Assembly (NCBI GenBank): GCA_026770585.1
Contig: MU646504.1
Coordinates: 301,607-314,032, forward strand
Origin: Baffinella frigidus
Lineage: Eukaryota > Cryptophyceae > Cryptomonadales > Baffinellaceae
Direction of reading: 5' to 3'
DNA: 12,426 nt
Shown: positions 1-7,884 of the stretch, one piece after another
Layout of the letters: each line of letters begins with the position of its first letter
How positions within the stretch are numbered: position 1 is the stretch's first letter
The notes under the pieces: generated by a model
Seen by the model: the letters and a program-made list of their open reading frames with translations, nothing else
Databases searched by the model: none
What the model was told of the DNA's origin: nothing
Program-made: the position numbers and the translations under genes

Positions 1-74
<74 letters not shown>
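1..74. repeat. (CT)n followed by (TA)n microsatellite
   Basis: An uninterrupted CT dinucleotide run covers about 1-44 and switches directly to a TA run to about 74. It is cut by the window edge, so its full length is unknown. The compound pyrimidine/AT microsatellite has no coding potential. Confidence 0.97.
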
Positions 75-78
<4 letters not shown>

Positions 79-297
79 CTTTCTCAATCTCTGGCTGTGT
101 ATGTATGTCGTTCCCGCGTGCCTCTTTCGGACGCACTCTGGTGTGATTGACACCAGAGCACGCTGGTTTCCACACGGTGGACTACGAACCTTTCATCAAA
201 AGTCAACTTGCATCGTGCCAATTAACTTTAAGGATTTTCTGGTGCAAATTTGATCACATACCACGCTAGATTTAGCGCAGTCGAAACCTTCGAAGTC

Positions 298-640
298 CAC
301 CGAGTGGGATCGACACACGTGTGATCGCAGGAGTTCCCAGCCAGCAGAATCCCGGGGAATTACTCCTCCTCGATCCCACCAGGCTTGGTCCCCGGATTTC
401 CGGGGATCATTTCAAGCCCCTTACCCTGAAATTAAGCGCAATTTGTACCATAATCGTTTAGATGGACACATCATCGAAGGCCCCGGTGGCTGATGGGCAC
501 ATCATCGAAGGCCCCTGTGGCTGCTAAGTGGTTCGGACGCACGCTGGTTTGAATATTGACACACGTGTGGGCGCAGGAGTTTCCAGCCAGCAGAGTCCCG
601 GGCAGTTACACCTCATCGATCCCGCCAGGCTTGGTACCGT
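298..640. repeat. Diverged direct repeat (298-400 and 535-640)
   Basis: Both copies contain GACACACGTGTG, then GCAGGAGTT(T)CCAGCCAGCAGA, then CCCGGG, TTAC and CTCCTCGATCCC or CATCGATCCCGCC, and end with AGGCTTGGT. Both are preceded by a GACGCAC(T/G)CTGGT motif (about 130 and 536). They are noncoding interspersed-repeat copies. Positions 75-297 hold no gene I can support. Part of that stretch (about 217-265, CCAATTAACTT...GCAAATTTG) recurs in diverged form at about 1453-1500. Confidence 0.7.
461..522. repeat. 31-bp tandem duplication
   Basis: Two adjacent 31-bp units (461-491 and 492-522) share GACATCATCGAAGGCCCC-like sequence and differ at only a few bases (GGACAC versus GGGCAC; CCGGTGG versus CTGTGG). 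Two units with no unique spacer are a simple tandem duplication. Confidence 0.9.
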
Positions 641-701
641 CCTCACCCCCGCCCCTCGTGTGTCTCTCTTTTGTCTCGCAATTCCTCTTTTGTCTCTCGT
701 T

Positions 702-850
702 TGTCTCGCAATCCCGCGTGTGTCTCTCAAGTACATGCGGCGCTGGAAAGTTGCATCAGGTCCAACAACGTGCGTGTGTGAGTGCATCGAATTTGTTCCG
801 GGATGCGGTAAGGGAATCGCGGTTTCGGGCTGCGAGTATCAATCGTTAGG
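702..850 (+). repeat. Dispersed repeat, copy on + strand
   Basis: This stretch is homologous, in inverted orientation, to about 5515-5670. Shared blocks are TGTCTCGCAAT, AAGTTGCATCA, CAACGTGC, TTTGTTCCGGGATGCGGT and ATCGCGGTTTCG. A frame is open across both copies, giving short peptides with a shared VPGCG block, but indels between the copies and the lack of any family signature argue for a repeat rather than a gene. The GACGCAC repeat at about 535 lies just upstream. Confidence 0.7.
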
Positions 851-940
851 ATTCCGACACATTCCTCAACAAGGGGTGAGGTTCACCCCGTTTCTGCGAG
901 AGCAGGCTGGGGTGCTTCAGCTGACAGCAGGCACGATTGT

Positions 941-1155
941 AACACTTCGTATGCCAAAAGGCACGTTTGGAGCAGGCCATGGTCAAATATATCAATGGTG
1001 CTCGACTACCAGGGCCGATCCGCACACCTATGGGGTGTTTCGTATGCCATAAGGCACGATTTGAACACTTCGGATGACAAAAGGAACCTTTGGAGCAGGC
1101 CATGGACAAATATATCAATGGTGCTGGGCTACCAGGACCGATCCGCACACCCATG
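941..1155. repeat. 123-bp direct tandem repeat, about 1.7 units
   Basis: The units start at 941 and 1064. Shared blocks include TTTGGAGCAGGCCATGG, CAAATATATCAATGGTGCT and CCGATCCGCACACC. The period of 123 is divisible by three, so a minus-strand frame stays open over both units and yields a 41-residue peptide repeat. No family signature is visible in that peptide. Downstream to about 1350 is a smaller direct repeat, GATTCTCAGATTATCAA, at about 1209 and 1328. Confidence 0.88.
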
Positions 1156-1378
1156 TTTCTACAGAGCAGGTCTCACCCCACCTTTGCTTTCCTGCTGCCC
1201 AACCTGTGATTCTCAGATTATCAAGAGCGGTCTCACCTTGCCCTTGATTTCCTCATGCCTGACGATTCAATTTTTGCCGTGAAATCCGAGAAAATTATGA
1301 GCCCGGTTTTCCTGAGACAGAGCTAGGATTCTCAGATTATCAAAGAAGAAATATTCACTTGGATCGGACGCTCGAAAT

Positions 1379-1615
1379 GCGCTGCCGTGTGCCGCCTTGC
1401 TCGCCACCTACCGCGAGCGTGCGCAAACAGCATGCTGGTTTAGATGCCGGCAATTAAGGCAATTAACTTGAAGACATTTTTCAAGCAAATTTGGTCACGT
1501 TACCCCCTGGAATCCGGCCCCAACGAAACCCTCGTAGCCCACCATGTGGCACGTGCATCGGAAGCGTGCTCTGCCGTGTGCAGCCTCACTCGCCAAGTAT
1601 CGCAAGCGTGCGTGA
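1379..1615. repeat. Direct repeat pair (1379-1425, 1566-1615)
   Basis: Both copies read GC(G/T)CTGCCGTGTGC, then CTCGCCA, a TA(C/T)CGC and (A/G)AGCGTGCG. They bracket about 140 bp that includes the AATTAACTTGAAGACATTTTTC block also present in diverged form near 217. No gene is supported here. Confidence 0.65.
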
Positions 1616-1660
1616 GCAGCAGCTAAAACCAGCAGCTATCGTCCCTGATAGCTAAATTCA

Positions 1661-1775
1661 TCCGGGAATAAGAAGTTTCTTTCAAAAATCTGCACGAAAA
1701 TTACTGCACAATTATTTCATGTGTGTAGTAATTTTCGTTGCCAGCCAGTTTGAAAGAAACATACTTGTTCCCGGA
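1661..1775. repeat. Foldback hairpin element 1 (long imperfect inverted repeat)
   Basis: The left arm (1661-1710: CCGGGAATAAG, AAGTTTCTTTCAAA, CGAAAATTACTGCACA) pairs with the right arm (1720-1775: TGTGTGTAGTAATTTTCG, TTTGAAAGAAAC, CTTGTTCCCGG). The loop is about 9 nt. Arms of about 50 bp with scattered mismatches form one long hairpin in RNA or single-stranded DNA. The right arm carries the core GTGTAGTAATTTTCGTTGCCA in full except its last base; the same core recurs in other hairpins here. Confidence 0.88.
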
Positions 1776-1784
1776 GTAAAATTG

Positions 1785-2670
1785 GGCAGCTATCTTCCCG
1801 GTTAGCTAGATCGCTATCTCCCCGGTTAGCTACATCAGCTATCTCCCCGGTTAGATAAACCAGCTATCTTTCTCCACGGTTAGCTAAACCAGCAGCTATC
1901 TTCCCTAAGCTATCTTCCCTTAAATCAGCAGCTATCTCCGTTAGTTAGCTCCGCAGCTAAATGGCACGTGCACGGGGGAGCTACCTGACATGTGTGAGAA
2001 GCTGACCGTTAGCAGCTCAGATAGCTGACCACACAGCTATGTGTCAGATGTCAGATAGCTAGTCAGCTCCGCAGCTAACGGGCACGTGCACGGATGAGCA
2101 GCAACATGGCGTTCCCAGCAGCTAAACCAGCCGCTACCCGAGCGGTCAGCTATCTGACATCTGACACATAGCTACCTCTGTGGTACCCGAAAGCAAAGGA
2201 CCGGATGATGCAAGGCTCTGGAGCTGATACCAAAGGCTGACTTTACAAACATGTGACTTTCAGCAGGGTCTCAACTTTTGAGAAGGGTTGACTTCTGGAC
2301 AGGGTTGACTATCTGAGGCGTCAGGTGAGCAGCTAACGGTCACGTGTCTTCACAGCAACCTGTCCTTCCCCGCTCTGAGACAGAGCTAGATCCTCCCGGT
2401 TAGCTAAATCGGAAGCTATCTTCCCGCAGCTAACTGGCACTTTGACATACACAGGTTATGGTGAGGCTCTTTTATAACTGAGGCTATTTTATAAGTAATG
2501 TGCGCGGGGAACAGCAACATGTCCTTCTGCGCGCGCGCCTCTTCGCCCCTCCCGCTATCTCCCCGGTCAGCTACACCAGCTATCTTCCCGGTTAGCTAAA
2601 TTAGCTATCTTCAGCTAAACCAGCAGCTACTTTCCCGGTTAGCTCCGCAGGTCACCGAGCGGTGAGCAGC
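1785..2670. repeat. Cluster of short dispersed units related to CTATCTTCCCGGTTAGC
   Basis: At least ten degenerate units of the type CAGCTATCT(T/C)CCCGGTTAGCTA(A) occur at irregular spacing, mixed with AGCAGCTAACGG(T/G)CACGTG modules and CAGCAACATGTCCTTCCC modules (about 2100, 2355, 2510 and 2692). The spacing is irregular, so this is a scrambled repeat mosaic and not an array. AGCT and CACGTG palindromes are strongly over-represented as a result. No reading frame of interest crosses it. Confidence 0.85.
2035..2173. repeat. Perfect 26-bp inverted repeat, 87-bp spacer
   Basis: Positions 2035-2060 are the exact reverse complement of 2148-2173. Each arm starts with AGCTA and ends with TAGCT, with TGTGTCAGATGTCAGA in between, and also contains an internal direct CAGATGTCAGAT motif. 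The spacer includes a CACGTG box and a CAGCAACATG module. It could form a cruciform or hairpin, or be the ends of a small foldback element. Confidence 0.93.
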
Positions 2671-3001
2671 TAACGGTCACGTGTCTTGACAGCAACATGT
2701 CCTTCCCGGCGCGGGCATCGTCACCCCTTCCTGCTGCGCCTCCGCCCCGCCTCATGTCCCTACAGGTCTCCAAAGTCAACCCTATTCAAAGTCTCAAAAG
2801 TCAACCCTGTCCAGAAGTCAACCCTTTTCAAAAGTCAACCCTGTCCAAAGTCACTTGCTCGCCGCTCCCTGCTGCGCCTCCTCCCCTCATGTCCCTACAG
2901 GTATCAAAAGTCAACCCTCAAAAGTCAACCCTGTCCAGAAGTTAACTCTTCTCAAAAGTCAACCCTGTCGAAAGTCACATGTTTGTAAAGTCAGCCTTCG
3001 G
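2230..3001. repeat. ~80-bp imperfect inverted repeats flanking ~610 bp
   Basis: The reverse complement of 2230-2309 aligns with 2924-3001. Shared blocks are GTCAACCCTGTCCAGAAGT, AACYCTTCTCAAAAGT, GAAAGTCACATGTTTGTAAA and GTCAGCCTT. The interior right side (2770-2923) adds further direct copies of AAAAGTCAACCCTGTCC. Two direct copies of GTGAGCAGCTAACGGTCACG (about 2325 and 2663) also lie inside. The architecture resembles a non-autonomous element with terminal inverted repeats. No transposase frame is visible. Confidence 0.8.
2692..2905. repeat. Direct repeat of GCGCC-rich module ending in CTCATGTCCCTACAGGT
   Basis: Two copies (about 2726-2768 and 2862-2903) share CCCTGCTGCGCCTCC...CCCTCATGTCCCTACAGGT. 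Each is followed by AAAGTCAACCCT motifs. The open frames over this region only translate the repeats (KSQPCPKS-like peptides), so I do not call a gene. Confidence 0.75.
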
Positions 3002-3239
3002 CAGCTGCAGAGCCTTTCATTACCCGGTCCTTCCACACGAGGCTATCCATGCGAACAGAATAAATGTTGATTGCAAGCGTTTGTGTAGTAATTTTCATAC
3101 GTTTGGTCACGTGGCGCTTGAAAAGCAACATGGTAAACTCACCGATACATTTTGATGTCAAACTCTGGCAGGGCAAACCGATGCCGGTTGCCACGCAGCC
3201 CGGAGGCGGGTCAGGTGCTGCGGGGGAGATCGCGGTGGT

Positions 3240-3520
3240 CGCGTTGCACTCGTACACCTCGTCGGGGCCGAAGCCGTTTCCTGACGACCCGCGTCCTGAA
3301 CTTGGCCTGGTATCGTCCCGATCTCATCCCGCCAAGTACTCAAGTTGAATGTGATGTGGCAATGAAAATTACTACACGATGGCGCATGCAAGTAATAGTA
3401 AATATGTGTGTAGTAATGTTCGTTGCCACATCGAATTCAGCTGGAATACGCGTTGCACTCGTACACCTCGCCGGGACCGAAACCGTTTCCTGATGACCCG
3501 CGTCCTGAGCTCGGCCTGGT
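3240..3520. repeat. ~75-bp direct repeats (3240-3312 and 3452-3520)
   Basis: Both copies contain GCGTTGCACTCGTACACCTCG, CCGTTTCCTGA(C/T)GACCCG and CGTCCTGA(A/G)CT(T/C)GGCCTGGT. Copy one continues into ATCGTCCCGATCTCAT. In copy two the CCCTAAA array intervenes before the same CCCGATCTCAT block resumes at about 3687. Copy one therefore serves as an internal reference for the empty insertion site. Confidence 0.88.
3345..3438. repeat. Foldback hairpin element 2
   Basis: The left arm (3345-3378: GAATGTGATGTGGCAATGAAAATTACTACAC in pieces) pairs with the right arm (3405-3438: GTGTAGTAATGTTCGTTGCC, ACATCGAATTC). The loop is about 26 nt. The same GTGTAGTAAT-TTCGTTGCCA core as in hairpin element 1 forms the inner stem, so the two hairpins look related. 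A lone half-copy of the core (GTGTAGTAATTTTC) is at about 3083. Confidence 0.85.
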
Positions 3521-3523
3521 CTC

Positions 3524-3674
3524 TAATCCCTAAACCCTAAACCCTAAACCCTAGACCCTAAACCCTTAACCCCAAACCCTAAACCCTAAACCCTAAACCC
3601 TAGACTCTAAACCCTAAACCCTAGACTCTCAACCCTAAACCCTAAACCCTAAATCAAAAACCCTAAACCCTTTG
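3524..3674. repeat. Interstitial CCCTAAA telomere-like array with 11-bp target duplication
   Basis: The array consists of CCCTAAA heptamers with variants (CCCTAGA, CCCTTAA, CCCCAAA, ACTCTAA, CTCTCAA). It is flanked exactly by GGCCTGGTCTC at 3513-3523 and again at 3675-3685. The sequence after the second copy (CCCGATCTCAT) continues the repeat that runs uninterrupted at 3304-3328, so the array interrupts a pre-existing sequence. Short interstitial telomeric sequences that arise at double-strand breaks are known to leave such duplications. Confidence 0.93.
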
Positions 3675-3739
3675 GGCCTGGTCTCGCCCGATCTCATATG
3701 GATTCTGATTTAAATTGAATGGTTTTGTGATATCTTTGT

Positions 3740-3945
3740 GAGAAGACATGTAGGAGGGTGACGGCTCTCGGGTGGGGCAGGTGCGTGGAGACCGTCTGTT
3801 TGTCATCTTTCGACAGGGTTGACTTTTGAGAAGACCTGTCGGAGGGTGACTCTCGAGTGCGGGGCAGGCAGAGGCATTATACTGGCAGGCATTGACGCCT
3901 GGAGTGTGGGGGCAGGTGCGCGGAGACCGTCTGTTTGTCATCTCC
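3740..3945. repeat. Diverged tandem duplication, period about 120-130 bp
   Basis: Both units contain GAAGAC(A/C)TGT(A/C)GGAGGGTGAC (about 3742 and 3830) and then GGGGCAGGTGCG(T/C)GGAGACCG with CTGTTTGTCATC (about 3774 and 3909). A CGACAGGGTTGACTTTTGAG block at about 3809 is a further copy of the motif found near 2290 and 2950. No coding evidence. Confidence 0.75.
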
Positions 3946-3994
3946 ATCTCTCCGGACGGTGCGCATCCTCACCATAACCTGTACTATGTCATTT

Positions 3995-4058
3995 CTCCCA
4001 CGCAAGATTGCTCCCACGCAAGATTGCTCCCACGCAAGATTGCTCCCACGCAAGATTT
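3995..4058. repeat. 16-bp tandem repeat, four units
   Basis: Four head-to-tail copies of CTCCCACGCAAGATTG run from 3995. The first three are identical and the fourth ends in TTT. There are no spacers, so this is a minisatellite and not a CRISPR array. Confidence 0.96.
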
Positions 4059-4324
4059 TATTTCGTGTCCATAACCTGTTGAATATCGTTTTGTGTGCAC
4101 ACTTGCCCAGAACGTGTGAAATGTCCTTTCGTGCCTTGGTGTGCACGCTCTTGCGAAACCCTCTTAGTGCTTTTTTAAGCTGGGCACATTATTTTGATTT
4201 GATTTGAATCGCGCGTGTCTGTTGGTTAGAACAAATGGTTTGGGCTCCGCGGAGCAAAAGCAAATGCGTCGCGACTTTTTTGAATAAGAAGACTGTCGTC
4301 ACCAGTTGTGCAGTTGCGATAAAG

Positions 4325-4640
4325 CGCAAGACTGTTGCTAAACTGTTCGTTCTTGTTCGTAACGACCGTTGCTGAACTGTTCGTTGCAAGATCGTCGCTA
4401 AACTGTTGGTTACTGTTCGTTGCAAGACTGGTGCTCAACTGGTGGTTACTTGCCGTGTGTTGCCTGACACCGCTGGTGTCTCGCTCGCCGCCCCCAGCAA
4501 CCGTTGCTCAACTTTTGGTTACTATTTGTTACAAGACCGTTGCTAACCTGTTGGTTACTCTTTGTTGAGACCGTTGCTAAGCGGTTGGTTGGTTGCCGTT
4601 GCAGGCTGGTGTCTCGCTCGCCGCCCCCACAGCGCCCTCG
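4325..4640. repeat. Degenerate minisatellite with higher-order unit
   Basis: Irregular units of the type GACCGTTGCTAAACTGTTGG + TTACTGTTCGTTGCAA repeat about six times. A 25-bp block beginning GCTGGTGTCTCGCTCG occurs identically at 4472-4496 and 4605-4629, giving a higher-order repeat of 133 bp. Open frames here on either strand only translate the repeat (SLATNS-like). Positions 4060-4320 show no gene. Confidence 0.85.
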
Positions 4641-4643
<3 letters not shown>

Positions 4644-4693
<50 letters not shown>

Positions 4694-4694
4694 C

Positions 4695-4727
<33 letters not shown>

Positions 4728-5119
4728 AGTCTTTCTTTCTCTCGCTCTCTCTCGCTCTCTCCCTCCCTTTGTCTCCCTCTCCCTCTCTCTCCCTCTCCCC
4801 CTCTCCCCCTCTCTCTCTCGAGATGTCTCCCGTTTCATCGCATCGCACGCTTCGTTTCGATGCACTTCCCTTGAATGCACTGCCAGGGCGGAGTTTTTGT
4901 ATTAGTCAACTTACCTGCGAATGTGTAGTAAAGAAGTACCCATTACGGATACCTCGTTTCTAAGTTGACAGATTTTGTGGGTGAATTGACTTCTACAAAA
5001 TCTCCGGCCTGGCAGTGGAATGGGATCGGTTCATATGATCTCTTTCACCCCATTCGACCAGCTTGGAAAGTGCTCTCGCTCACGAGACGAAGCATTCGTG
5101 AAGGAGAGAGAGAGCCAGA

Positions 5120-5155
<36 letters not shown>

Positions 5156-5292
5156 CAGAGCGAGAGACAGACAGAGAGAGAGAGAGACAGAGACATAAAG
5201 AGAGAGAGACAGAGAGAAAGAGAGAGAGACAGCGACAGAGATAGAGACAGAAAAAGATGGAAAGAGACAGAGGGAGACAGAGACGCGAGGCA
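4644..5292. repeat. ~650-bp foldback palindrome with (CT)n and (GA)n outer arms
   Basis: Positions 4644-4819 are almost pure CT with C and T interruptions; 5103-5292 are GA/GACA-rich. Inside, 4878-4915 (CACTGCCAGGGCGGAG, TTTTTGTATTAGTCAA) is an imperfect inverted match to 4979-5017 (TTGACTTCTACAAAATCTCC, GGCCTGGCAGTG). The polypyrimidine and polypurine tracts therefore sit as mirrored outer arms around a loop centred near 4947. That loop carries another GTGTAGTAA motif (4922). The tracts make SLSL, RERE and ETET open frames that are not genes. Confidence 0.85.
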
Positions 5293-5332
5293 TCAGAAAG
5301 GTGACCACCAACGCGCGTTGCCTATCGACAGG

Positions 5333-5364
5333 TACTCAATACTCAATACTCAATACTCAATACT
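5333..5364. repeat. 7-bp tandem repeat (ACTCAAT)n
   Basis: About 4.5 head-to-tail copies of TACTCAA follow the GA-rich tract. It is a different heptamer from the telomere-like CCCTAAA and a short simple repeat. The following 5365-5510 shows no gene I can support. Confidence 0.95.
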
Positions 5365-5514
5365 AAACTCTCAACCCAAAATCAGGGGTGGTTGCCCGGA
5401 AACTTCCTTTCCGCCGACGGAGAGACGCCGATTGTCTCCGACTCAGGCATTTGTCCCCCCACCCTCCCCGCCCCAAATGAGGCTTGGTGACCGCCCAGGC
5501 GTAACTCCGGAGTT

Positions 5515-5670
5515 AGTCCGATTACTCGCAGATCGAAACCGCGATGCCTACCCGAACCGCATCCCGGAACAAATGCGATGATGCATTGACACATGCACGT
5601 TGCTGGACGTGATGCAACTTGCCAGCGCTGCATGCAATTGCGAGACCAAAGAGGCATTGCGAGACAATTG
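5515..5670 (-). repeat. Dispersed repeat, inverted copy of 702-850
   Basis: Reading the minus strand from 5670 gives TGTCTCGCAAT, AAGTTGCATCACGTCCA, CAACGTGCATGTGT, TTTGTTCCGGGATGCGGT and ATCGCGGTTTCG in the same order as the plus-strand copy near the window start, with indels. This supports a repeat family about 5 kb apart in opposite orientation. Confidence 0.75.
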
Positions 5671-5695
5671 AGAGACACGTCTCTAAGTTATCGGA

Positions 5696-6022
5696 CCAGT
5701 CTGGAATTTGACCCCTTGTCCCCGGAAGCAGGAGGAGTGCATGCGGCACAGCGGGGTGCCCTAGGCATAGGCCTACTGTAGGGTCCTAGGGGGGACATCT
5801 ACAGGGGGTACCTCGCTCATAAGAAACCGCCCCCTGTACCGCTGACCGCACCCCCTCCGAATCTCGAGCGCTGGCTCTGAGGATACAGTCCCTTGTAGGA
5901 TGACCGGTATGCGCCAGACTGACGTAATTTGACCAGTTTGGAATTTGTGATTTGACCAGCTTGGAATTTGACTCCCTTCTACCTGGAAGCAGGAGGAGTG
6001 CACGAGGCACAACGGGGAGTTA
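5696..6022. repeat. Direct repeat pair around GGAAGCAGGAGGAGTGCA
   Basis: Copies at about 5696-5755 and 5946-6022 share GACCAG(T/C)(C/T)TGGAATTTGAC, then CTGGAAGCAGGAGGAGTGCA or the CCGG variant, and GGCACA(G/A)CGGGG. The second copy is preceded by an extra partial GACCAGTTTGGAATTTG unit at about 5932. Confidence 0.85.
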
Positions 6023-6320
6023 CCATGGAACAGGCTGCTGCGAAGATGTCCCTCTAGGCCTGTAGGTCCGTCAGGTTCTTCTTCTCTTCCAGGACGGCAT
6101 TTCATATTCGTTCTTGGAGCCGTTTGTTCGTTCTTGGAGCCATTGACTCTGCGTACAGGGAGTGATAGCATGCAACGCACCTCAACCCACCGTGCCTGGT
6201 GCGCCGCGTTCTGGCATCGTTGCATTTGGCGGGGAGCGAGTCACGGGGGGCGGGTACAGGAGTACCTCGCTCATAAGAAACTGCCCCTCCCTAGGGCCCT
6301 ACAGTAGGCCTATGCCTAGG
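5760..6320. repeat. Nested inverted (31/32) and direct repeats bounding ~560 bp
   Basis: Positions 5760-5791 are the reverse complement of 6289-6320 with one mismatch (core CATAGGCCTACTGTAGGG). Adjacent inside, GTACCTCGCTCATAAGAAAC plus (C/T)GCCCC occurs at 5809-5834 and, in direct orientation, at 6262-6287. A third, inverted version (CGGTTTCTCATGAGCGAGGT) is at 6384-6403. The ends look like terminal repeats of a mobile or rearranged segment. No enzyme gene is inside. Confidence 0.88.
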
Positions 6321-6475
6321 ATCCTTTGGTAGGCCTATGCCCAGAGGACCCTATGGTGGTCCCTTTGGGGGGATGGGGGGGGGCGGTTTCTCATGAGCGA
6401 GGTGCCCCTGCAGCTTTGGTCGGACCATCAATTTTGAAGGTCAAACTCGCGCGATGCATTCTGATGGTCAGAAGA

Positions 6476-6772
6476 GCCCAGGTGCAAAGAGGGGGCCGCG
6501 CGGCTAGCGCGCGCATTCCCGAGTCGACACGAGTGTATGTACACGAACACGCGACGCCCCGCTCCTGCGGCTTCGGCGGTGCTTTTGTTGAGGCCACGCG
6601 TGCAAACACGGCGGCATCCTAGGCGACGGGCATGGTTGCATGTGGCGGGGTTGACGCGAGGCACAGAGGGGGGGGGTAGCCGTGCATCGAAGCTGTGGCG
6701 AAAAGTGCCCAGGCGCAAAGGGGGCGACGCGCGGGTTCCCGAGTCGTCAAGAATTTATGTACACGAACACGG
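6476..6772. repeat. Direct repeat, period about 230 bp
   Basis: Copies at 6476-6552 and 6707-6772 share GCCCAGG(T/C)GCAAAG(A/G)GGG, TTCCCGAGTCG and TATGTACACGAACACG. Shorter echoes of the last block (ATGCACACGAACACGCAAC and TGTACAAGAACACACAAC) are near 6812 and 7089. Positions 6780-7205 otherwise show nothing I can call. Several long frames here are GC-driven and overlap one another. Confidence 0.8.
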
Positions 6773-7205
6773 TGTGTGGCCTTGTATTGTGTGACCTTAA
6801 CTTCGAGTAAGCCATGCACACGAACACGCAACACCCCTCCCCGAAACGCCCCGCCCCGAAAAGGCAGCACGAAAACGTAACGCCCCACCGCCCCTGCGAT
6901 TTCCCACTAGCCCTTGGGAGGTGGCTCAAATAGTGCTCTGGGGCATTTTCGATTTACCTTGGATCGACACCTTAGTTACCCCTGTAGAGCAAGATAGGCC
7001 CACCTCGGAGGTGACAGGCCCGCCCCGGGACAGTCGGATCTAACGGTGGGCCCTAGGGTGGTGCGTGCCCCTGATTTTGAGTCACCCCTGTACAAGAACA
7101 CACAACTACACTCCTAGGACTACTAGCGCCCTAGGGACACACACCGTTGGGAGCCACACATTCCCAGGACTGAGTTTACTGACCTGTAGACCTCAAGGCC
7201 AGCTT

Positions 7206-7517
7206 TCACGAACGATCCCCCCCCTCCAGAGCCTGGTGCAGTTCGCTTAATTCGACCATCCCGGTCAGAAAACTGTGCAGTTTGGCCAGTGCTTCCAGCA
7301 CCGCCATGATCAGCTCCTTGTCCCCACCCACCGGATCGAAGATCACGAGGTACCAACGCACTTCATCCAGCACTGTTTGAAATGCAGCGGGATACGTAAG
7401 CATTTGTTCCTCGTTCCTGCGCATCATGTCGAGCAGAGCGTGAACCTCCACCGCAGCATGTTCAGGTTGCGCAAAGGTTCAAGAGGTGCATGTGTCTTCT
7501 TTCGGGCGCGGTGGAAC
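7206..7517 (-). pseudogene. TPR-family protein, downstream fragment (interrupted gene)
   Basis: On the minus strand, codons from 7517 read V-P-P-R-P-K-E, meet a TGA stop at 7481-7479, and then run open to a stop at 7208-7206. The product is helical and protein-like: EVHALLDMMRRNEEQ, YPAAFQTVLDEVRWYLVIFD, a DKELIMAVLEALAKLHSFL helix and a final ELHQALEG. The phase at 7517 is the same as that of the 8679-9347 fragment at its matching 23-bp block, so the two pieces read as one interrupted gene. The frame break by TGA and the insertion make it a likely pseudogene, unless the stop is a sequencing error. The first residues lie within 15 bp of a TTTAGGG array. Assignment to a TPR-type helical repeat family is inference from its partner fragment. 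Confidence 0.6.
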
Positions 7518-7525
7518 GTTGATAG

Positions 7526-7680
7526 AGTTTAGGGTTTAGGGTTTGGTGTTGGGGTTTAGGGTCAAAGGTTTAGGGTTTAGGTTTAGGGTTTAGGGTTCAG
7601 GAAATGGGGGTTAGTTAGGGTTTAGGGTTTAGGGTTTAGGGTTTAGGGTTTAGGGTTTAGGGTTTAGGGTTTAGGGTTTA
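7526..7680. repeat. TTTAGGG array, left end of the inserted segment
   Basis: TTTAGGG heptamers with variants form the array. The last ten or so units (about 7615-7680) are perfect; the first half contains TTTGGTG, TTGGGG, TCAAAGG and the marker TTCAGGAAATGGGGG. Homogeneous plus degenerate halves suggest different ages or recent expansion of one end. Confidence 0.96.
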
Positions 7681-7884
7681 AAGTGTCAAGGCACTTTTCA
7701 GTGCCTTCTCAAGCTGGAACGTAGAAGCACTAAGGGCTCAAGTTCCGCAGAATCGTTTTAGCGATTTGAGTATAGGCTGCCCGAAATTCTCGAGTTGAGC
7801 TATATTTATGGCGTTGAGAAGGATTCTTTCTTTGGTAAGAGAAGAGCTCGAGGTTTCGAGGTGAGCTTCCCTACCTTCAGTCCA

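Noticed and set aside
846-1154. Minus-strand frame with a 41-residue repeat (GVRIGPGS, APLIYL, MACSK).
   Set aside because: It follows from a 123-bp tandem repeat that keeps frame; there are only two units, no start context and no recognisable family.
3995-4058. Regular short repeats that might suggest a CRISPR array.
   Set aside because: The four 16-bp units are contiguous without spacers, and the context is eukaryotic.
4446-5311. Long frames rich in Ser-Leu, Arg-Glu or Glu-Thr on both strands, looking like SR-type or charged coiled-coil proteins.
   Set aside because: They are translations of the (CT)n/(GA)n tracts; all frames of such tracts stay open, and no flanking domain exists.
6326-6888. 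Several overlapping GC-rich frames on both strands.
   Set aside because: They overlap each other, cross direct repeats and show no domain or consistent codon bias.
7688-7707. AAGGCACT-TTTC-AGTGCCTT hairpin resembling the metazoan histone mRNA 3' stem-loop (6-bp stem, UUUC loop).
   Set aside because: One stem base deviates from the consensus, no histone gene lies upstream (a TTTAGGG array does), and the real histone locus is over 3.5 kb away. Most likely coincidence.
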